From NCBI GenBank assembly GCA_947629585.1, contig CANREH010000013.1:1-49390 (forward strand): DNA of 49,390 nucleotides, given 5' to 3'. The position numbers and the translations under genes are program-made. Shown here in pieces: positions 7,733 to 17,172 of this stretch; position 1 is the stretch's first letter; every line of letters begins with the position of its first letter. Below the pieces are notes generated by a model that saw only the letters and a list, made by a program, of their open reading frames with translations, searched no databases and had not been told where the DNA came from. Source of the DNA: an uncultured Lachnospiraceae bacterium. Its GTDB lineage: Bacteria; Bacillota; Clostridia; Lachnospirales; Lachnospiraceae.

Positions 7733-8899
7733 ATGGCAGTAAGAAAAACAATGTATGTAAAAGAAAACTCATTTCGCAAGTTGGATGATCCATTCAATGA
7801 TGCATCGAAAAAGTATATGTTTTATGTAAAGGTTAGTGATGTACCAGAGGGCATTCCAATGGCAACTAATCCTCGTGATCAAAAGTTGACTTCTGGCGTA
7901 GCACAGGCAATTACAGATTCTTTGGAAAGCAATGATGGATATTTTCATTTGAAGAACAGAGGTATTGTCCTTTCTGCAAAAAGCTGTACATACAATAACA
8001 GAACAAGAGAAGTAACCATAAACTTTACAGATGAAGCATTGCATGGCAATATTGATGGTGGGCATACGTATAAAATTGTATGTGAACATCGAAGAAATGA
8101 TTTAGATCAGTATGTTCAATTTGAGGTAATGACAGGTGTAGAGGATATTATTGAGAACTTAGCGGAAGCCCGAAATACATCTGTACAAGTAGATGAGAAG
8201 TCAATGGCAGAGCTGCAACAAAAGTTTGACCCTATAAAAGAAGGACTGGAAGGTATGCCGTTCTTTGCAAGAATTGCGTTTAAACAGAATCAGCAAACTT
8301 TTGATGACGAAACTAATAAGAAACTGAAAATGATAGATGCCAGAGAGATTGTTGCGATTATTAATATGTTTAATATACAGAAATTTGATGTCCAAAACCA
8401 TCCGACAAAAGCGTATTCTTCTAAAGCAAAAATGCTAGAAATATATTTGGAGGATCCTGAGTCGTATCGTAAATATGTAAATATTATGCCGGATTTTTTT
8501 GATCTCTATGATACAATCGAGATGGAATTTGCAACGGCATTTAATGAAACCGGTGGTAGATATGGTCGTAAAAAGTATTCCGGGTACAAAAATAGCGCTG
8601 TTATTGGCAAGAGCAAGTTTGGTCTTCATGATATTATTTATAAAATTCCTGATGGTTTAATCTATCCTACAGTAGCAGCATTTAGATCTTTGGTAGTTTA
8701 TAATGATGTGACAGAGAAATATGAATGGAAAAACGGGATTGCTCCTATTTCTGTATGGGATAAGTGCAAAGGGAATTTAACAAATCAAATCATGAGTTTT
8801 GCATCTGCAATTGGTGACAATCCAAATGTGGTGGGCAAAGATTCTAATATATGGAATCTGGCTTATATGACAGTTATGCTTCAACAGGGGATGAACTAA
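7733..8899 (+). CDS. AIPR-family abortive infection protein
   Basis: This 388-aa protein resembles the AIPR family (abortive infection phage resistance). The central segment FHLKNRGIVLSAKSCTY, then NIDGGHTYKIV and, further on, ARNTSVQV match the family's N-x-GI, DG-x-T and N-x-S/N-x-QV pattern. The biochemical activity of the family is unsettled. A strong AAGGAGG precedes the ATG. The gene has its own promoter and forms a two-gene operon with an XRE regulator starting 1 base after its stop. It sits just before a type I restriction operon, which fits a role in phage defence. Base composition is more AT-rich than the flanking core genes, pointing to transfer. AIPR is my best reading; a DndB-like relative is the main alternative. 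Confidence 0.72.
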   Translation: MAVRKTMYVKENSFRKLDDPFNDASKKYMFYVKVSDVPEGIPMATNPRDQKLTSGVAQAITDSLESNDGYFHLKNRGIVLSAKSCTYNNRTREVTINFTDEALHGNIDGGHTYKIVCEHRRNDLDQYVQFEVMTGVEDIIENLAEARNTSVQVDEKSMAELQQKFDPIKEGLEGMPFFARIAFKQNQQTFDDETNKKLKMIDAREIVAIINMFNIQKFDVQNHPTKAYSSKAKMLEIYLEDPESYRKYVNIMPDFFDLYDTIEMEFATAFNETGGRYGRKKYSGYKNSAVIGKSKFGLHDIIYKIPDGLIYPTVAAFRSLVVYNDVTEKYEWKNGIAPISVWDKCKGNLTNQIMSFASAIGDNPNVVGKDSNIWNLAYMTVMLQQGMN

Positions 8900-8900
8900 A

Positions 8901-9122
8901 ATGAAAAAAAAGTATGTTGTGAAACTTAAAGTAAAAGAAGCAATTGAAGATCGCGGAATAACTCAAAAAAAACTCGCTGAGATGTCTGGGATTAGGGAGT
9001 CAACAATTAGTGATATAGTTCGAGGATCGCGTACGGTGATTAATTTTGAACACCTATCTAAAATTGCAGAAGCACTGGAAGTGAATACTATTACGGAATT
9101 AATTGATTTTGAATCAAAGTAG
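8901..9122 (+). CDS. XRE-family HTH transcriptional regulator
   Basis: A 73-aa Cro/C1-type helix-turn-helix protein. The HTH spans about residues 11-65, with the recognition region QKKLAEMSGIRESTISDIVRG. There is no additional sensor domain. Its ATG is one base after the AIPR stop codon, so translation is probably coupled. It likely autoregulates the operon through the CGATAT repeats in the promoter at 7603-7631, and might also act on the hsd promoter 100-150 bp downstream; both are inferences. Confidence 0.88.
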   Translation: MKKKYVVKLKVKEAIEDRGITQKKLAEMSGIRESTISDIVRGSRTVINFEHLSKIAEALEVNTITELIDFESK

Positions 9123-9214
9123 GTGTTGTTAGAATGGTTTGATATTTATAGAATAAATTGTCCTTTCTCATTTGCTAAAATAATATTTGTTTAACACTAA
9201 AATGTATGAAAATA

Positions 9215-9243
9215 CCGACTTTATATATGCTATTCAGTATAAT
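9215..9243 (+). promoter_or_regulatory. Possible hsdMSR promoter
   Basis: CCGACT (9215-9220), 17-base spacer, TATAAT (9238-9243), in the 243-bp gap between the XRE gene and hsdM. The -35 is weak. Nothing else recognisable is in this gap. Confidence 0.4.
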
Positions 9244-9365
9244 GTAAGTGTATGAAGAAATAGTATTTTTTAAAAAACTTGTACTTTAAAGATAATAAAG
9301 TGACAGTGGAAAAGACGAATCAAAGTTGAGCGGAGATTAAATCTGGTGAAACTGGAGGAATAATA

Positions 9366-11189
9366 ATGGACAATAAAAGCATCAAAAAACTGGAAGCAGA
9401 TCTTTGGGAATCTGCAGATCTGCTCCGCGCAGGATCGAAGCTGACCTCTCAGCAGTATTGTATGCCGGTACTTGGTTTGCTATTCTTGAGATATGCATAT
9501 AGCAGATTTAAGAGGGTTGAAGAAGAGATCATGAAGGATAGACCTGTTCGGAATGGTCGCATGATGCCTGTGGAAGCCTCTGATTTCACTGAAAAGAGTG
9601 CTCTGTATCTTCCGAAGGAAGCACAGTATTCATATCTGGTGAATCTGCCGGAGGATATTAAGGCTGCAAATATCGTGGCTGAGAACGGGCAGCAGGTGAA
9701 CAGTTTGGGCGAGGTTGTGAACCATGCGATGGAGCTGGTTGAAGCTCAATCTGAACAGTTGGCCGGCGTTCTTCCGAAAGAGTACACCAATTTCACTGAT
9801 GATCTGCTGGCAGAGTTACTGCGTATTTTTAACAATAATGCTCTTGACGATGTGGGCGGCGATGTAATCGGACGCATCTATGAATATTTTCTCAGTAAGT
9901 TTGCGCCGGCGGTCGCGTCTGATGACGGTGTGTTCTTTACACCGAAGTCTCTGGTAAAAATGATCGTAAATATTCTGGAACCAACTTCCGGTGTTCTGGC
10001 GGACATTGCCTGCGGCAGCGGCGGTATGTTTGTTCAATCCGGCGATTTCGTTAATAGTAAGGGAATGTCAGCCAATAAGGCAATGACATTTTATGGACAG
10101 GAGAAGGTTGAATATAATGCTCAGCTCTGTCTCATGAATATGGCGGTTCATGGGCTGACCGGTGTAATCAAGTCTGGGAATGAAGCCAACACTTTCTATA
10201 ATGATGCCCATAATCTGGCCGGATGCTGTGATTACGTGATGGCGAATCCTCCCTTCAATGTGGATAAGGTGAAAGCGGAAGCAGCTCAGAATGCAGGAAG
10301 GCTGCCGTTTGGGCTGCCGGGCGTGAACAAGGCCAATGAAGTCGGCAATGCAAACTATTTGTGGATTTCATATTTCTATGCTTATCTGAATGAAACCGGA
10401 AGAGCTGGTTTTGTTATGGCATCTTCAGCAACAGACAGCCAGGGCAAGGACAAGGACATTAGAGAGAAGCTGATTAAAACTGGACATGTGGATGTCATGA
10501 TCAGTGTTGGAAATAATTTCTTCTATACAAAGAGTCTTCCGTGTAGTCTGTGGTTCTTTGATAAGGGAAAAGCAGAGGATCTGAAAGATAAAGTTTTGTT
10601 TATCGATTCCAGAAATTATTTCACAGTTGTGGATCGTACTCTGAATGAATGGAGCGACTGGCAACTGAAAAATATAAACGCCATAGTATGGTTGTACCGG
10701 GGAGAAACGGATAAGTATCAGCAGCTTATAGAGGAATACCATTCTGTTCTGGGAGATGGGGATTTTGATGAAATTCTTCATGCCCAAGAGGATAGTATGA
10801 AAGAACTGAGAAGTGAAGCTAAGGCAGCAGTAAATTCTGCTGCAAAGAAGGATAGAAAAAAGATTCAGGCTGAATTTGATGAAAAAATATCAGAGCAGAT
10901 AGGATGGCTTGAAGTAGCTAAGGAAGCAGTATGGCTTTATAACAAGTTTGGCGAAGGAGAGTATCAGGATATTCCTGGTTTCTGTAAGATTGCTGATCTG
11001 ACAGAAATTGAAGGAAAGAGTTGGTCGTTGACACCAGGCGCATATGTGGGAGTTGCTCCAGTAGAAGATGATGGCGTTGATTTTCATGAGCGTATGGGTG
11101 AAATCCATGAGGAATTATTGAAACTTCAGGAAGAAAGTAATCGGCTGATGGCTGCCATCTCGCAGAACATTAAGGAGATGGGATTATGA
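9366..11189 (+). CDS. hsdM: Type I restriction-modification DNA methyltransferase subunit
   Basis: The 607-aa HsdM has the N-terminal helical HsdM_N domain (about 8-140) and an N6-adenine methyltransferase domain with the SAM motif DIACGSGG at about residue 213 and the catalytic NPPF at about 290. The C-terminal part (about 440-607) is largely helical, as expected for contacts with HsdS. It methylates adenine within the bipartite target set by HsdS. The start follows CTGGAGG at 6 bases. It overlaps hsdS by 4 bases (ATGA), typical for coupled hsd genes. No disruption is visible. Confidence 0.96.
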   Translation: MDNKSIKKLEADLWESADLLRAGSKLTSQQYCMPVLGLLFLRYAYSRFKRVEEEIMKDRPVRNGRMMPVEASDFTEKSALYLPKEAQYSYLVNLPEDIKAANIVAENGQQVNSLGEVVNHAMELVEAQSEQLAGVLPKEYTNFTDDLLAELLRIFNNNALDDVGGDVIGRIYEYFLSKFAPAVASDDGVFFTPKSLVKMIVNILEPTSGVLADIACGSGGMFVQSGDFVNSKGMSANKAMTFYGQEKVEYNAQLCLMNMAVHGLTGVIKSGNEANTFYNDAHNLAGCCDYVMANPPFNVDKVKAEAAQNAGRLPFGLPGVNKANEVGNANYLWISYFYAYLNETGRAGFVMASSATDSQGKDKDIREKLIKTGHVDVMISVGNNFFYTKSLPCSLWFFDKGKAEDLKDKVLFIDSRNYFTVVDRTLNEWSDWQLKNINAIVWLYRGETDKYQQLIEEYHSVLGDGDFDEILHAQEDSMKELRSEAKAAVNSAAKKDRKKIQAEFDEKISEQIGWLEVAKEAVWLYNKFGEGEYQDIPGFCKIADLTEIEGKSWSLTPGAYVGVAPVEDDGVDFHERMGEIHEELLKLQEESNRLMAAISQNIKEMGL

Positions 11190-12376
11190 AGAAGTGGGAA
11201 AGCGTAAGACTGGGGGATCTATATGAGGTGCATAATGGATTGTCAAAGAGTGGTAAGTTTTTTGGCAGCGGATATCCTTTTCTCACGTTTTCAACAGTAT
11301 TCAATAACTATTTTTTGCCGAAAGAACTCACTGATTTTGTGCAGTCCACAGAAAAAGAGCGTGAAAGCTATTCAATCATGCGTGGAGATGTATTTGTTAC
11401 CAGGACAAGTGAAACATCTGATGAATTAGGAATGAGCTGTGTGGCATTAAAGGATTATCCAGATGCCACTTATAATGGCTTTACAAAAAGGATGAGGCCA
11501 ATCACGGACAGAGTGTTGCCTGAGTATATCGGTTATTATATGCGAATGCCTAGTTTTCGAGGCAAATTCAAGGCGTTCTCAACAATGACAACACGAGCAA
11601 GCTTAAAAAATGAAGACCTTCTTAGTTTGGAAATAAAACTACCAAAATTAGAAGAACAAAGGGCTATTGCTAACATATTATTGACATATGATAATTTGAT
11701 TGAGAACAATCAGAAACAAATCAAATTACTGGAGGAAGCAGCACGGAGATTGTATAAGGAATGGTTTGTAGATCTTCATTTTCCGGGATATGAGAATCTG
11801 GAAGACATCGGAGGGATTCCAGATGGATGGAGAATCGTACAATTATCTGATATAGCGGATGTGATTATGGGGCAAAGTCCTAAATCGCAATATTATAATC
11901 AGGAAAAGGAAGGGCTACCTTTCCATCAAGGTGTTGGAACCTATGGAAATCGTTTTGTTAAGGATGAAATATACTCTACTTCCTTTACAAGAATTGCGGA
12001 AGCAGGCAGTATACTTTTTAGCGTCCGTGCACCAGTAGGAAGATTGAATATTACGAAGAACAAGATTGTTATCGGTCGTGGTCTTTCGGCTATGAATCAT
12101 AAGGACAATTTTCAAAGCTTTTTGTTTTATTTATTGAAGGAAAGATTTTTCAAAGAGAACATAGTTGGAAATGGGTCTATTTTTGCTTCGATTTCAAAAG
12201 ATGAATTGTTGGGACAAAAATTTATGATTCCACCAAGAGAACTTGCTGAGAAATACAATTCCATAGTGACATTTATAGATAGGCAGATTGAAGTGGCAGA
12301 CACGCAAATAGAATTATTATCAGAAGCCCGCGACCGTCTGCTTCCAAAGCTTATGTCAGGAGAAATAGAACTGTGA
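11186..12376 (+). CDS. hsdS: Type I restriction specificity subunit
   Basis: The 396-aa protein has two target recognition domains (about 1-150 and 205-355), each followed by a conserved helical spacer; the first spacer reads LPKLEEQRAIANILLTYDNLIENN and the last ends EARDRLLPKLMSGEI. HsdS reads the bipartite DNA target and holds two HsdM and two HsdR subunits. It is full length and overlaps hsdM. Only one hsdS copy is present, and no inverted partial copy lies nearby, so there is no evidence of phase-variable TRD shuffling in this window. Confidence 0.95.
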   Translation: MKKWESVRLGDLYEVHNGLSKSGKFFGSGYPFLTFSTVFNNYFLPKELTDFVQSTEKERESYSIMRGDVFVTRTSETSDELGMSCVALKDYPDATYNGFTKRMRPITDRVLPEYIGYYMRMPSFRGKFKAFSTMTTRASLKNEDLLSLEIKLPKLEEQRAIANILLTYDNLIENNQKQIKLLEEAARRLYKEWFVDLHFPGYENLEDIGGIPDGWRIVQLSDIADVIMGQSPKSQYYNQEKEGLPFHQGVGTYGNRFVKDEIYSTSFTRIAEAGSILFSVRAPVGRLNITKNKIVIGRGLSAMNHKDNFQSFLFYLLKERFFKENIVGNGSIFASISKDELLGQKFMIPPRELAEKYNSIVTFIDRQIEVADTQIELLSEARDRLLPKLMSGEIEL

Positions 12377-12418
12377 GATTATTATAAACCTCAAAATGAT
12401 TACAAGGAGGGTATCCTT

Positions 12419-15400
12419 ATGAAATATGAATACTCTGAAAATGTATTGGTTCAGGACAGTGCGGCGGCCCTCATGCATGATGAGCTGGGGTGGGATGTCG
12501 TCTTTGCCTATAATACAGAAGTGCTTGGTGAGAACGGTACGCTTGGCAGGAAAGATTACCATGAGATTGTTTTGTGGAGATACTTTAATCAGGCTCTGAA
12601 AAATCTAAATCCGTGGATCACAGGTGAGCAGATTACAGAAGTACGTCAAAAACTTTCGTCATACCTATTTTCTGCATCGTTGCTTCAGATTAATGAAGAA
12701 AAGTATTTCATGATCCGAGATGGTATTCCGGTGACTGTTAAGAAGCCAAACGGAAAGACAGAAGAAAAGAAAGCTATTGTAATCGACTTTAATAATTCGG
12801 ATAATAATCATTTTCTTGCCGTGAAGGAATTGAAAATTCATGGGGATCTTTACCGCAGACGTACAGATATCGTGGGATTTGTAAATGGTCTGCCGCTATT
12901 GTTCATAGAGCTGAAGCGGAATGATGTGGATGTAGAGAACGCTTATACGGATAACTACACAGATTACCAGGACACAATCCCATTCCTGTTTTACTATAAT
13001 GCGTTTCTGATACTTTCCAATGGTATGGAGGCCAAGGTTGGGACCCTTGGCAGTAAATATGAGTTTTTCCATGAGTGGAAACGTCTGTCCGAGGATGATG
13101 AAGGCAGCGTGGCTCTGGAAACTATGCTCAGAGGTATCTGCAAGAAAAAGAATTTCCTTGATTTATACGAAAATTTCATTCTCTATGATCATTCCGATGG
13201 AAAGACCGTAAAGATTTTGGCGAGAAACCATCAGTATCTGGGAGTAAATGAGGCAGTAGAGGCTTATAAAGAGCGTCAGCTTCGTGAAGGTAAGCTGGGT
13301 GTTTTCTGGCATACGCAGGGATCTGGCAAAAGTTATTCGATGTTGTTCCTGTCGCAGAAGATCCGCAGAAAGTTTTCTGGTTCTCCGACAATAGTTGTAT
13401 TGACTGACCGTGATGAATTGAATAAACAGATCTGTGGTACCTTTGAGGCCTGTGGCCTTCTTGGAAAAACCGAAGGAAAGAAGTTCATGGCTACCAGCGG
13501 TACGGATTTGGTCAATAAATTGAAGGGGAACCCGAGTTTTATCTTTACACTGATCCAGAAATTTAATAAGCCCGATGAACCACCGATCTATCCGGATCAT
13601 GATATTCTCATCATTTCAGACGAAGCACATCGCAGTCAGTATGGCGTGTTTGCTGACAATATTGAAAAGTTACTTCCGACTGCGTCCCGGATTGGTTTTA
13701 CCGGAACACCGCTATTATCATCCAATGAGATTACTGCCAGAACATTTGGCGGTTATATTTCCATATATGATTTTAAGCGCGCCGTAGAGGATAAGGCTAC
13801 TGTGCCGCTGTATTATGAGAATCGCGGCGATAAAATAAAAGAAATCAAGAATCCGGACATCACAGATAAGATTTTGGATGCTATTGAAGAGGCGGATCTG
13901 AATCCAAATCAGGCAGAGAAGGTGATGCATGAGTTTGAAAAGGAAGTGCATCTTTTAATGGCAGAACCGCGCCTTCGTGCTATTGCAAAAGATTTTGTTG
14001 GGCATTACAGTGATCTGTGGACTACTGGAAAGGCGATGTTTGTCTGCCTGAATAAGGTTACCTGTGTCCGTATGTATAACTTTGTTCAGGAATACTGGCA
14101 GGAAGAAATCAAAGTGCTTGAACAAAGGATGGCAAGCACTGTATCTGATCAGGAGCAGATGGAACTGTCCAGGAAACTCAAATGGATGAAGGACACTGAG
14201 ATGTGTGTGGTCATCAGCCAAGAGCAAAATGAGATTCAGACTTTTAAGAAGTGGAATCTGGATATCCTGCCACACAGGACAAAGATGGAGAAGCGGGAGC
14301 TGGATAAGGAATTCAAGGATTCCGACAGCAATTTCCGTGTTGTGTTTGTTTGTGCGATGTGGCTGACTGGCTTTGATGTAAAAACACTTTCCTGCCTTTA
14401 TCTGGATAAGCCTTTGAAGGCACATACGCTGATGCAGACAATCGCTAGGGCGAACCGTGTAGCTGCCGGTAAAAGCAACGGTCTCATTATAGATTATATC
14501 GGGATTGTCGGAGCACTGAAGAAGGCTTTGAATGATTATACTGCAAATAAGAACGGACGAAATGCAATTGATCCGATGGTTAATAAAGAAGAACTGATTA
14601 AGCAGATTGTTAGAGCGGCTGCGGATGCAAAGCAGTTGCTGGCAGAACATGACTTTGATCTGGGTGCGCTGATCAAGGCAGAGAATTTTAAAAAGATGGC
14701 TTTGCTTAAAGACGGGGCAGAAGCAATGTGCTCTGATCCGGAGACTAAGAAATCTTTTGATACATATGCGAATGAAATCAGCAGGCTGGTTAAGTATCTT
14801 GACCGCAGCGATATTACGCAGGATGTTCGTGATCAGATGGATGCCGTCTGTGCTATTTTCCATGAGCTGCAGAAAAAGCGTAAGCATATTGATACAACAG
14901 ATCTAATGGTGGAGATCAATCATATTATTAATGAAAATGTGGAGATCGAGCATCAGGAAGGAGAAGGCTTGGTGAAATCCCGGCGCTTTGATATCAGCCA
15001 GATTGACTTTGATTTGTTGGCAGCAGAATTTGCGAAGGTGAAGAGAAAGAATCTGATGATCAAGGATCTGAATGATCTGGTACAGGAGCGCTTGTCAAAG
15101 ATGATGGCGGTGAATTCGTCACGCGTGGATTACTATGTTCGCTATATGGGAATCATCGAAATCTATAATGCGGAGCAGGATCGGACAACCATAGAGAAGA
15201 CCTTTATAGAGCTTATGGATCTGGCAAAGAGTATGTCAGAGGAAGAACAGCGTTATGCCCGTGAAGGGTTCTCCAGCGATGAAGAACTGTCTATTTATGA
15301 TCTGCTTTTCTCAGAGAATCTTTCCAAGGGTGACATTGATAAGATAAAAAAAATGTCAAAGGATCTTTTACAGAAAATAAAAGAGAGAATCGCTGGTATG

Positions 15401-15559
15401 GATCACTGGACGGATAAGCAGGAGACTAGGGCGGCAGTTGATGTGCTGATCAGAAATGTGCTTTATGAAGAGATTCCGGACAGTATGTTTGCCCGATTGG
15501 AAACATATAGGAAAGCGATATATGAACATATCTATACCCATTTTAAACAGATAGTGTAG
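12419..15559 (+). CDS. hsdR: Type I restriction endonuclease subunit
   Basis: The 1046-aa HsdR carries the PD-(D/E)xK nuclease motif as DIVGFVNGLPLLFIELKRND at about residue 151. A superfamily 2 motor follows, with Walker A HTQGSGKS at about 297-304 and the DEAH box at about 401, then SGFTGTP-like motif III (IGFTGTPLL) and motif VI-like QTIARANRV. The C-terminal helical domain (about 800-1046) binds the methylase core. It needs ATP and SAM and cuts at a distance from unmethylated sites. AAGGAGG precedes the start, 42 bp after hsdS. The gene is intact, so the system is likely functional. Confidence 0.96.
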   Translation: MKYEYSENVLVQDSAAALMHDELGWDVVFAYNTEVLGENGTLGRKDYHEIVLWRYFNQALKNLNPWITGEQITEVRQKLSSYLFSASLLQINEEKYFMIRDGIPVTVKKPNGKTEEKKAIVIDFNNSDNNHFLAVKELKIHGDLYRRRTDIVGFVNGLPLLFIELKRNDVDVENAYTDNYTDYQDTIPFLFYYNAFLILSNGMEAKVGTLGSKYEFFHEWKRLSEDDEGSVALETMLRGICKKKNFLDLYENFILYDHSDGKTVKILARNHQYLGVNEAVEAYKERQLREGKLGVFWHTQGSGKSYSMLFLSQKIRRKFSGSPTIVVLTDRDELNKQICGTFEACGLLGKTEGKKFMATSGTDLVNKLKGNPSFIFTLIQKFNKPDEPPIYPDHDILIISDEAHRSQYGVFADNIEKLLPTASRIGFTGTPLLSSNEITARTFGGYISIYDFKRAVEDKATVPLYYENRGDKIKEIKNPDITDKILDAIEEADLNPNQAEKVMHEFEKEVHLLMAEPRLRAIAKDFVGHYSDLWTTGKAMFVCLNKVTCVRMYNFVQEYWQEEIKVLEQRMASTVSDQEQMELSRKLKWMKDTEMCVVISQEQNEIQTFKKWNLDILPHRTKMEKRELDKEFKDSDSNFRVVFVCAMWLTGFDVKTLSCLYLDKPLKAHTLMQTIARANRVAAGKSNGLIIDYIGIVGALKKALNDYTANKNGRNAIDPMVNKEELIKQIVRAAADAKQLLAEHDFDLGALIKAENFKKMALLKDGAEAMCSDPETKKSFDTYANEISRLVKYLDRSDITQDVRDQMDAVCAIFHELQKKRKHIDTTDLMVEINHIINENVEIEHQEGEGLVKSRRFDISQIDFDLLAAEFAKVKRKNLMIKDLNDLVQERLSKMMAVNSSRVDYYVRYMGIIEIYNAEQDRTTIEKTFIELMDLAKSMSEEEQRYAREGFSSDEELSIYDLLFSENLSKGDIDKIKKMSKDLLQKIKERIAGMDHWTDKQETRAAVDVLIRNVLYEEIPDSMFARLETYRKAIYEHIYTHFKQIV

Positions 15560-15589
15560 AAGAAATGAAATAATAGAAAGAGAGTAGAA

Positions 15590-16387
15590 ATGTTAATTGA
15601 TGCTTCAGATGCAAATACCATTCCGGTTGATATAGAAAATAAAATAATAAGATATTTTTCTTTAATGCCTGAGAGGGTAATTACTAATATAAAAAATCAT
15701 AAACTTGAATACGACCATGATGTGTTATGCGCAATTGAAAAATATGTAGCTCCAAACACTGCATACGATTTTTATCAGGAGCTTATTGCATTATTTGAAC
15801 AGCATGAAATGGTTTGCTATCATTCTACAAAAATATTTGATAAAAACATAATTTTTGAGAATGGGCTTAAAACAAATGATTGGGATACCTATAGCCGAAA
15901 TATTATTAGTATTTTCAAAAAACTGAATGTGAAAGCAAACGATATAGCCGAAGCTATTAAAATTATAAAAAAACAATATGATTGGAAATACCCTATCATT
16001 GATAGAGAACCGCAACTGTGTTTTTATTCAGATGTAGGACTGTTAAGAAATGATATGTATGCAGGTTATGAACAATTTTGTGAGAATATAGGCGGAGAAT
16101 TGGCGAAAGATGCATTAAAGAAAGATTTTCCACGAATATATAGATATTTGAGAGAAAATGGTGAGGCAATTTTAGTTAAGTTTAAAATTCCATTTATTGA
16201 TATAAAAAATTATGATAAAGATTCTATTGTATATCCTTTTGTTACATACTTTGCAGGGAAGTATTTTTGGAATTATAATTATGAAATTCATTTTGAAGGA
16301 AATACCGATAAAGATATCGCACCAAATAATATTTTAGAAATTATTCCCTATTTGGTAGATAGATATTATTTTCATAGTGCTGATTAA
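15590..16387 (+). CDS. Uncharacterised protein downstream of hsdR, possible ADP-ribosyltransferase fold
   Basis: I do not firmly recognise this 265-aa AT-rich gene. The stretch YHSTKIFDKNIIFENGL (about residues 79-95) resembles the first core segment of ADP-ribosyltransferase-like proteins (H-[GS]-T followed by I-x-x-x-GL). A tyrosine in LCFYSDVGLL (about 143-152) and a glutamate in NILEIIPY near the C terminus could be the second and third positions of an H-Y-E triad. This is inference from spacing only. The AGAAAG ribosome binding site and the 30-bp gap after hsdR suggest cotranscription with hsdMSR. The protein has no signal peptide or membrane segment. It could be an accessory effector or toxin of the restriction locus. 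Confidence 0.5.
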   Translation: MLIDASDANTIPVDIENKIIRYFSLMPERVITNIKNHKLEYDHDVLCAIEKYVAPNTAYDFYQELIALFEQHEMVCYHSTKIFDKNIIFENGLKTNDWDTYSRNIISIFKKLNVKANDIAEAIKIIKKQYDWKYPIIDREPQLCFYSDVGLLRNDMYAGYEQFCENIGGELAKDALKKDFPRIYRYLRENGEAILVKFKIPFIDIKNYDKDSIVYPFVTYFAGKYFWNYNYEIHFEGNTDKDIAPNNILEIIPYLVDRYYFHSAD

Positions 16388-16434
16388 ATATAAAAGAGTG
16401 TGAACTTATCTGAGTAAAAAAGGAGTAATCATAA

Positions 16435-16560
16435 ATGGGAAATAGAAAAGGACCAAAAACCTATAATCATTATGTCCCACAGTTTTCGCAACAAAACTTT
16501 ATGCATAAATATATTTTTACTGTAAAGAAGAGAGAGGAGGTAGCAGAATGTGGTGGATGA
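16435..16560 (+). pseudogene. N-terminal fragment of DUF4238-like protein
   Basis: AAAGGAG and ATG at 16435 open a 41-codon frame with KTYNHYVPQFSQQNF, which resembles the N-terminal HYVPQF-x-NF signature of DUF4238 proteins. After about 25 residues homology stops and the frame runs into the DUF1016 fragment and ends. The rest of the gene (normally 250 aa or more) is missing, presumably deleted. Confidence 0.55.
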
Positions 16561-16765
16561 CATTTTACGCCACCCGGACGATAAGCCAACGATTGGTTTG
16601 CTTCTTGTCAAAGGAAAGAATAAAACTGTTGTGGAGTATTCTCTCGCGGGGTATCAAAATCCCATAGGCGTAGTGGAGTGGAAAAACCAGATTGCCCAGG
16701 CACTGCCTGAAGAATTAAAGAGCAGTCTGCCGTCTATCGAGGAAATAGAGAAAGAACTGGAATAG
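16550..16765 (+). pseudogene. C-terminal fragment of DUF1016 (YhcG-type) nuclease
   Basis: The 71 residues VVDDILRHPDDKPTIGLLLV through SLPSIEEIEKELE match the C-terminal end of DUF1016/YhcG PD-(D/E)xK nuclease proteins, which are usually about 330-380 aa. The N-terminal three quarters are absent. The remnant overlaps the DUF4238 fragment, so two genes were joined by a deletion. A spurious GTG could start it, but a functional protein is unlikely. Confidence 0.72.
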
Positions 16766-16799
16766 CTGAAGAGATTGTGGTAAAAATGCAACGCCCGTT

Positions 16800-17172
16800 G
16801 CACAATTGGAGAGGATGGGATTGCAAAATATCTGGAGAACCATGGGATACATAAGATACAGAGGCAGAACGGGAAAAAACCGCTGTTGACGCCCATCTTA
16901 TCCGTCTGATACTCAAAAATCTAGTGTACTGTGGCAAGATCGCCTATGGTAGGAGAAAGACGGAAAAAGTCCACGGCACCAGAAATGAGTACCGCCTTGT
17001 AGAGCAGGATCATTATATACTGGTGGACGGATTGCATGAGCCGATCGTCTTAGAGGAAGTATGGCAGGCGGCGCAGGTGAAGCTGATCGCCCAGGCGAAG
17101 AAGTATAAGCATGGAACCGTGGCAGGGATGAGCGTACCCATCTGCTTTCCGGTATTGTGAAATGTCCTGGGG
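16800..17172 (+). pseudogene. Large serine recombinase fragment, frameshifted
   Basis: Two frames together read DGIAKYLENHGIHKIQRQNG, then VDAHLIRLILKNLVYCGKIA and RNEYRLVEQDHYILVDGLHE, the recombinase (PF07508) domain of a large serine integrase; a third frame gives HLLSGIVKCPG, the start of the zinc-ribbon. Frame changes fall at the poly-A run near 16875 and near 17130. The catalytic N-terminal domain and the C-terminal coiled coil are missing. The fragment ends within the sequence 17158-17172 that is also the first part of the IS remnant. Confidence 0.75.

Noticed and set aside
11186..12376. Phase-variable hsdS shuffling
   Set aside because: Only one hsdS is present, no inverted partial hsdS copy and no tyrosine recombinase lie nearby.
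13955..14887. 310-codon open frame on the minus strand
   Set aside because: It is fully antisense to the intact hsdR and has no recognisable domain or ribosome binding site.
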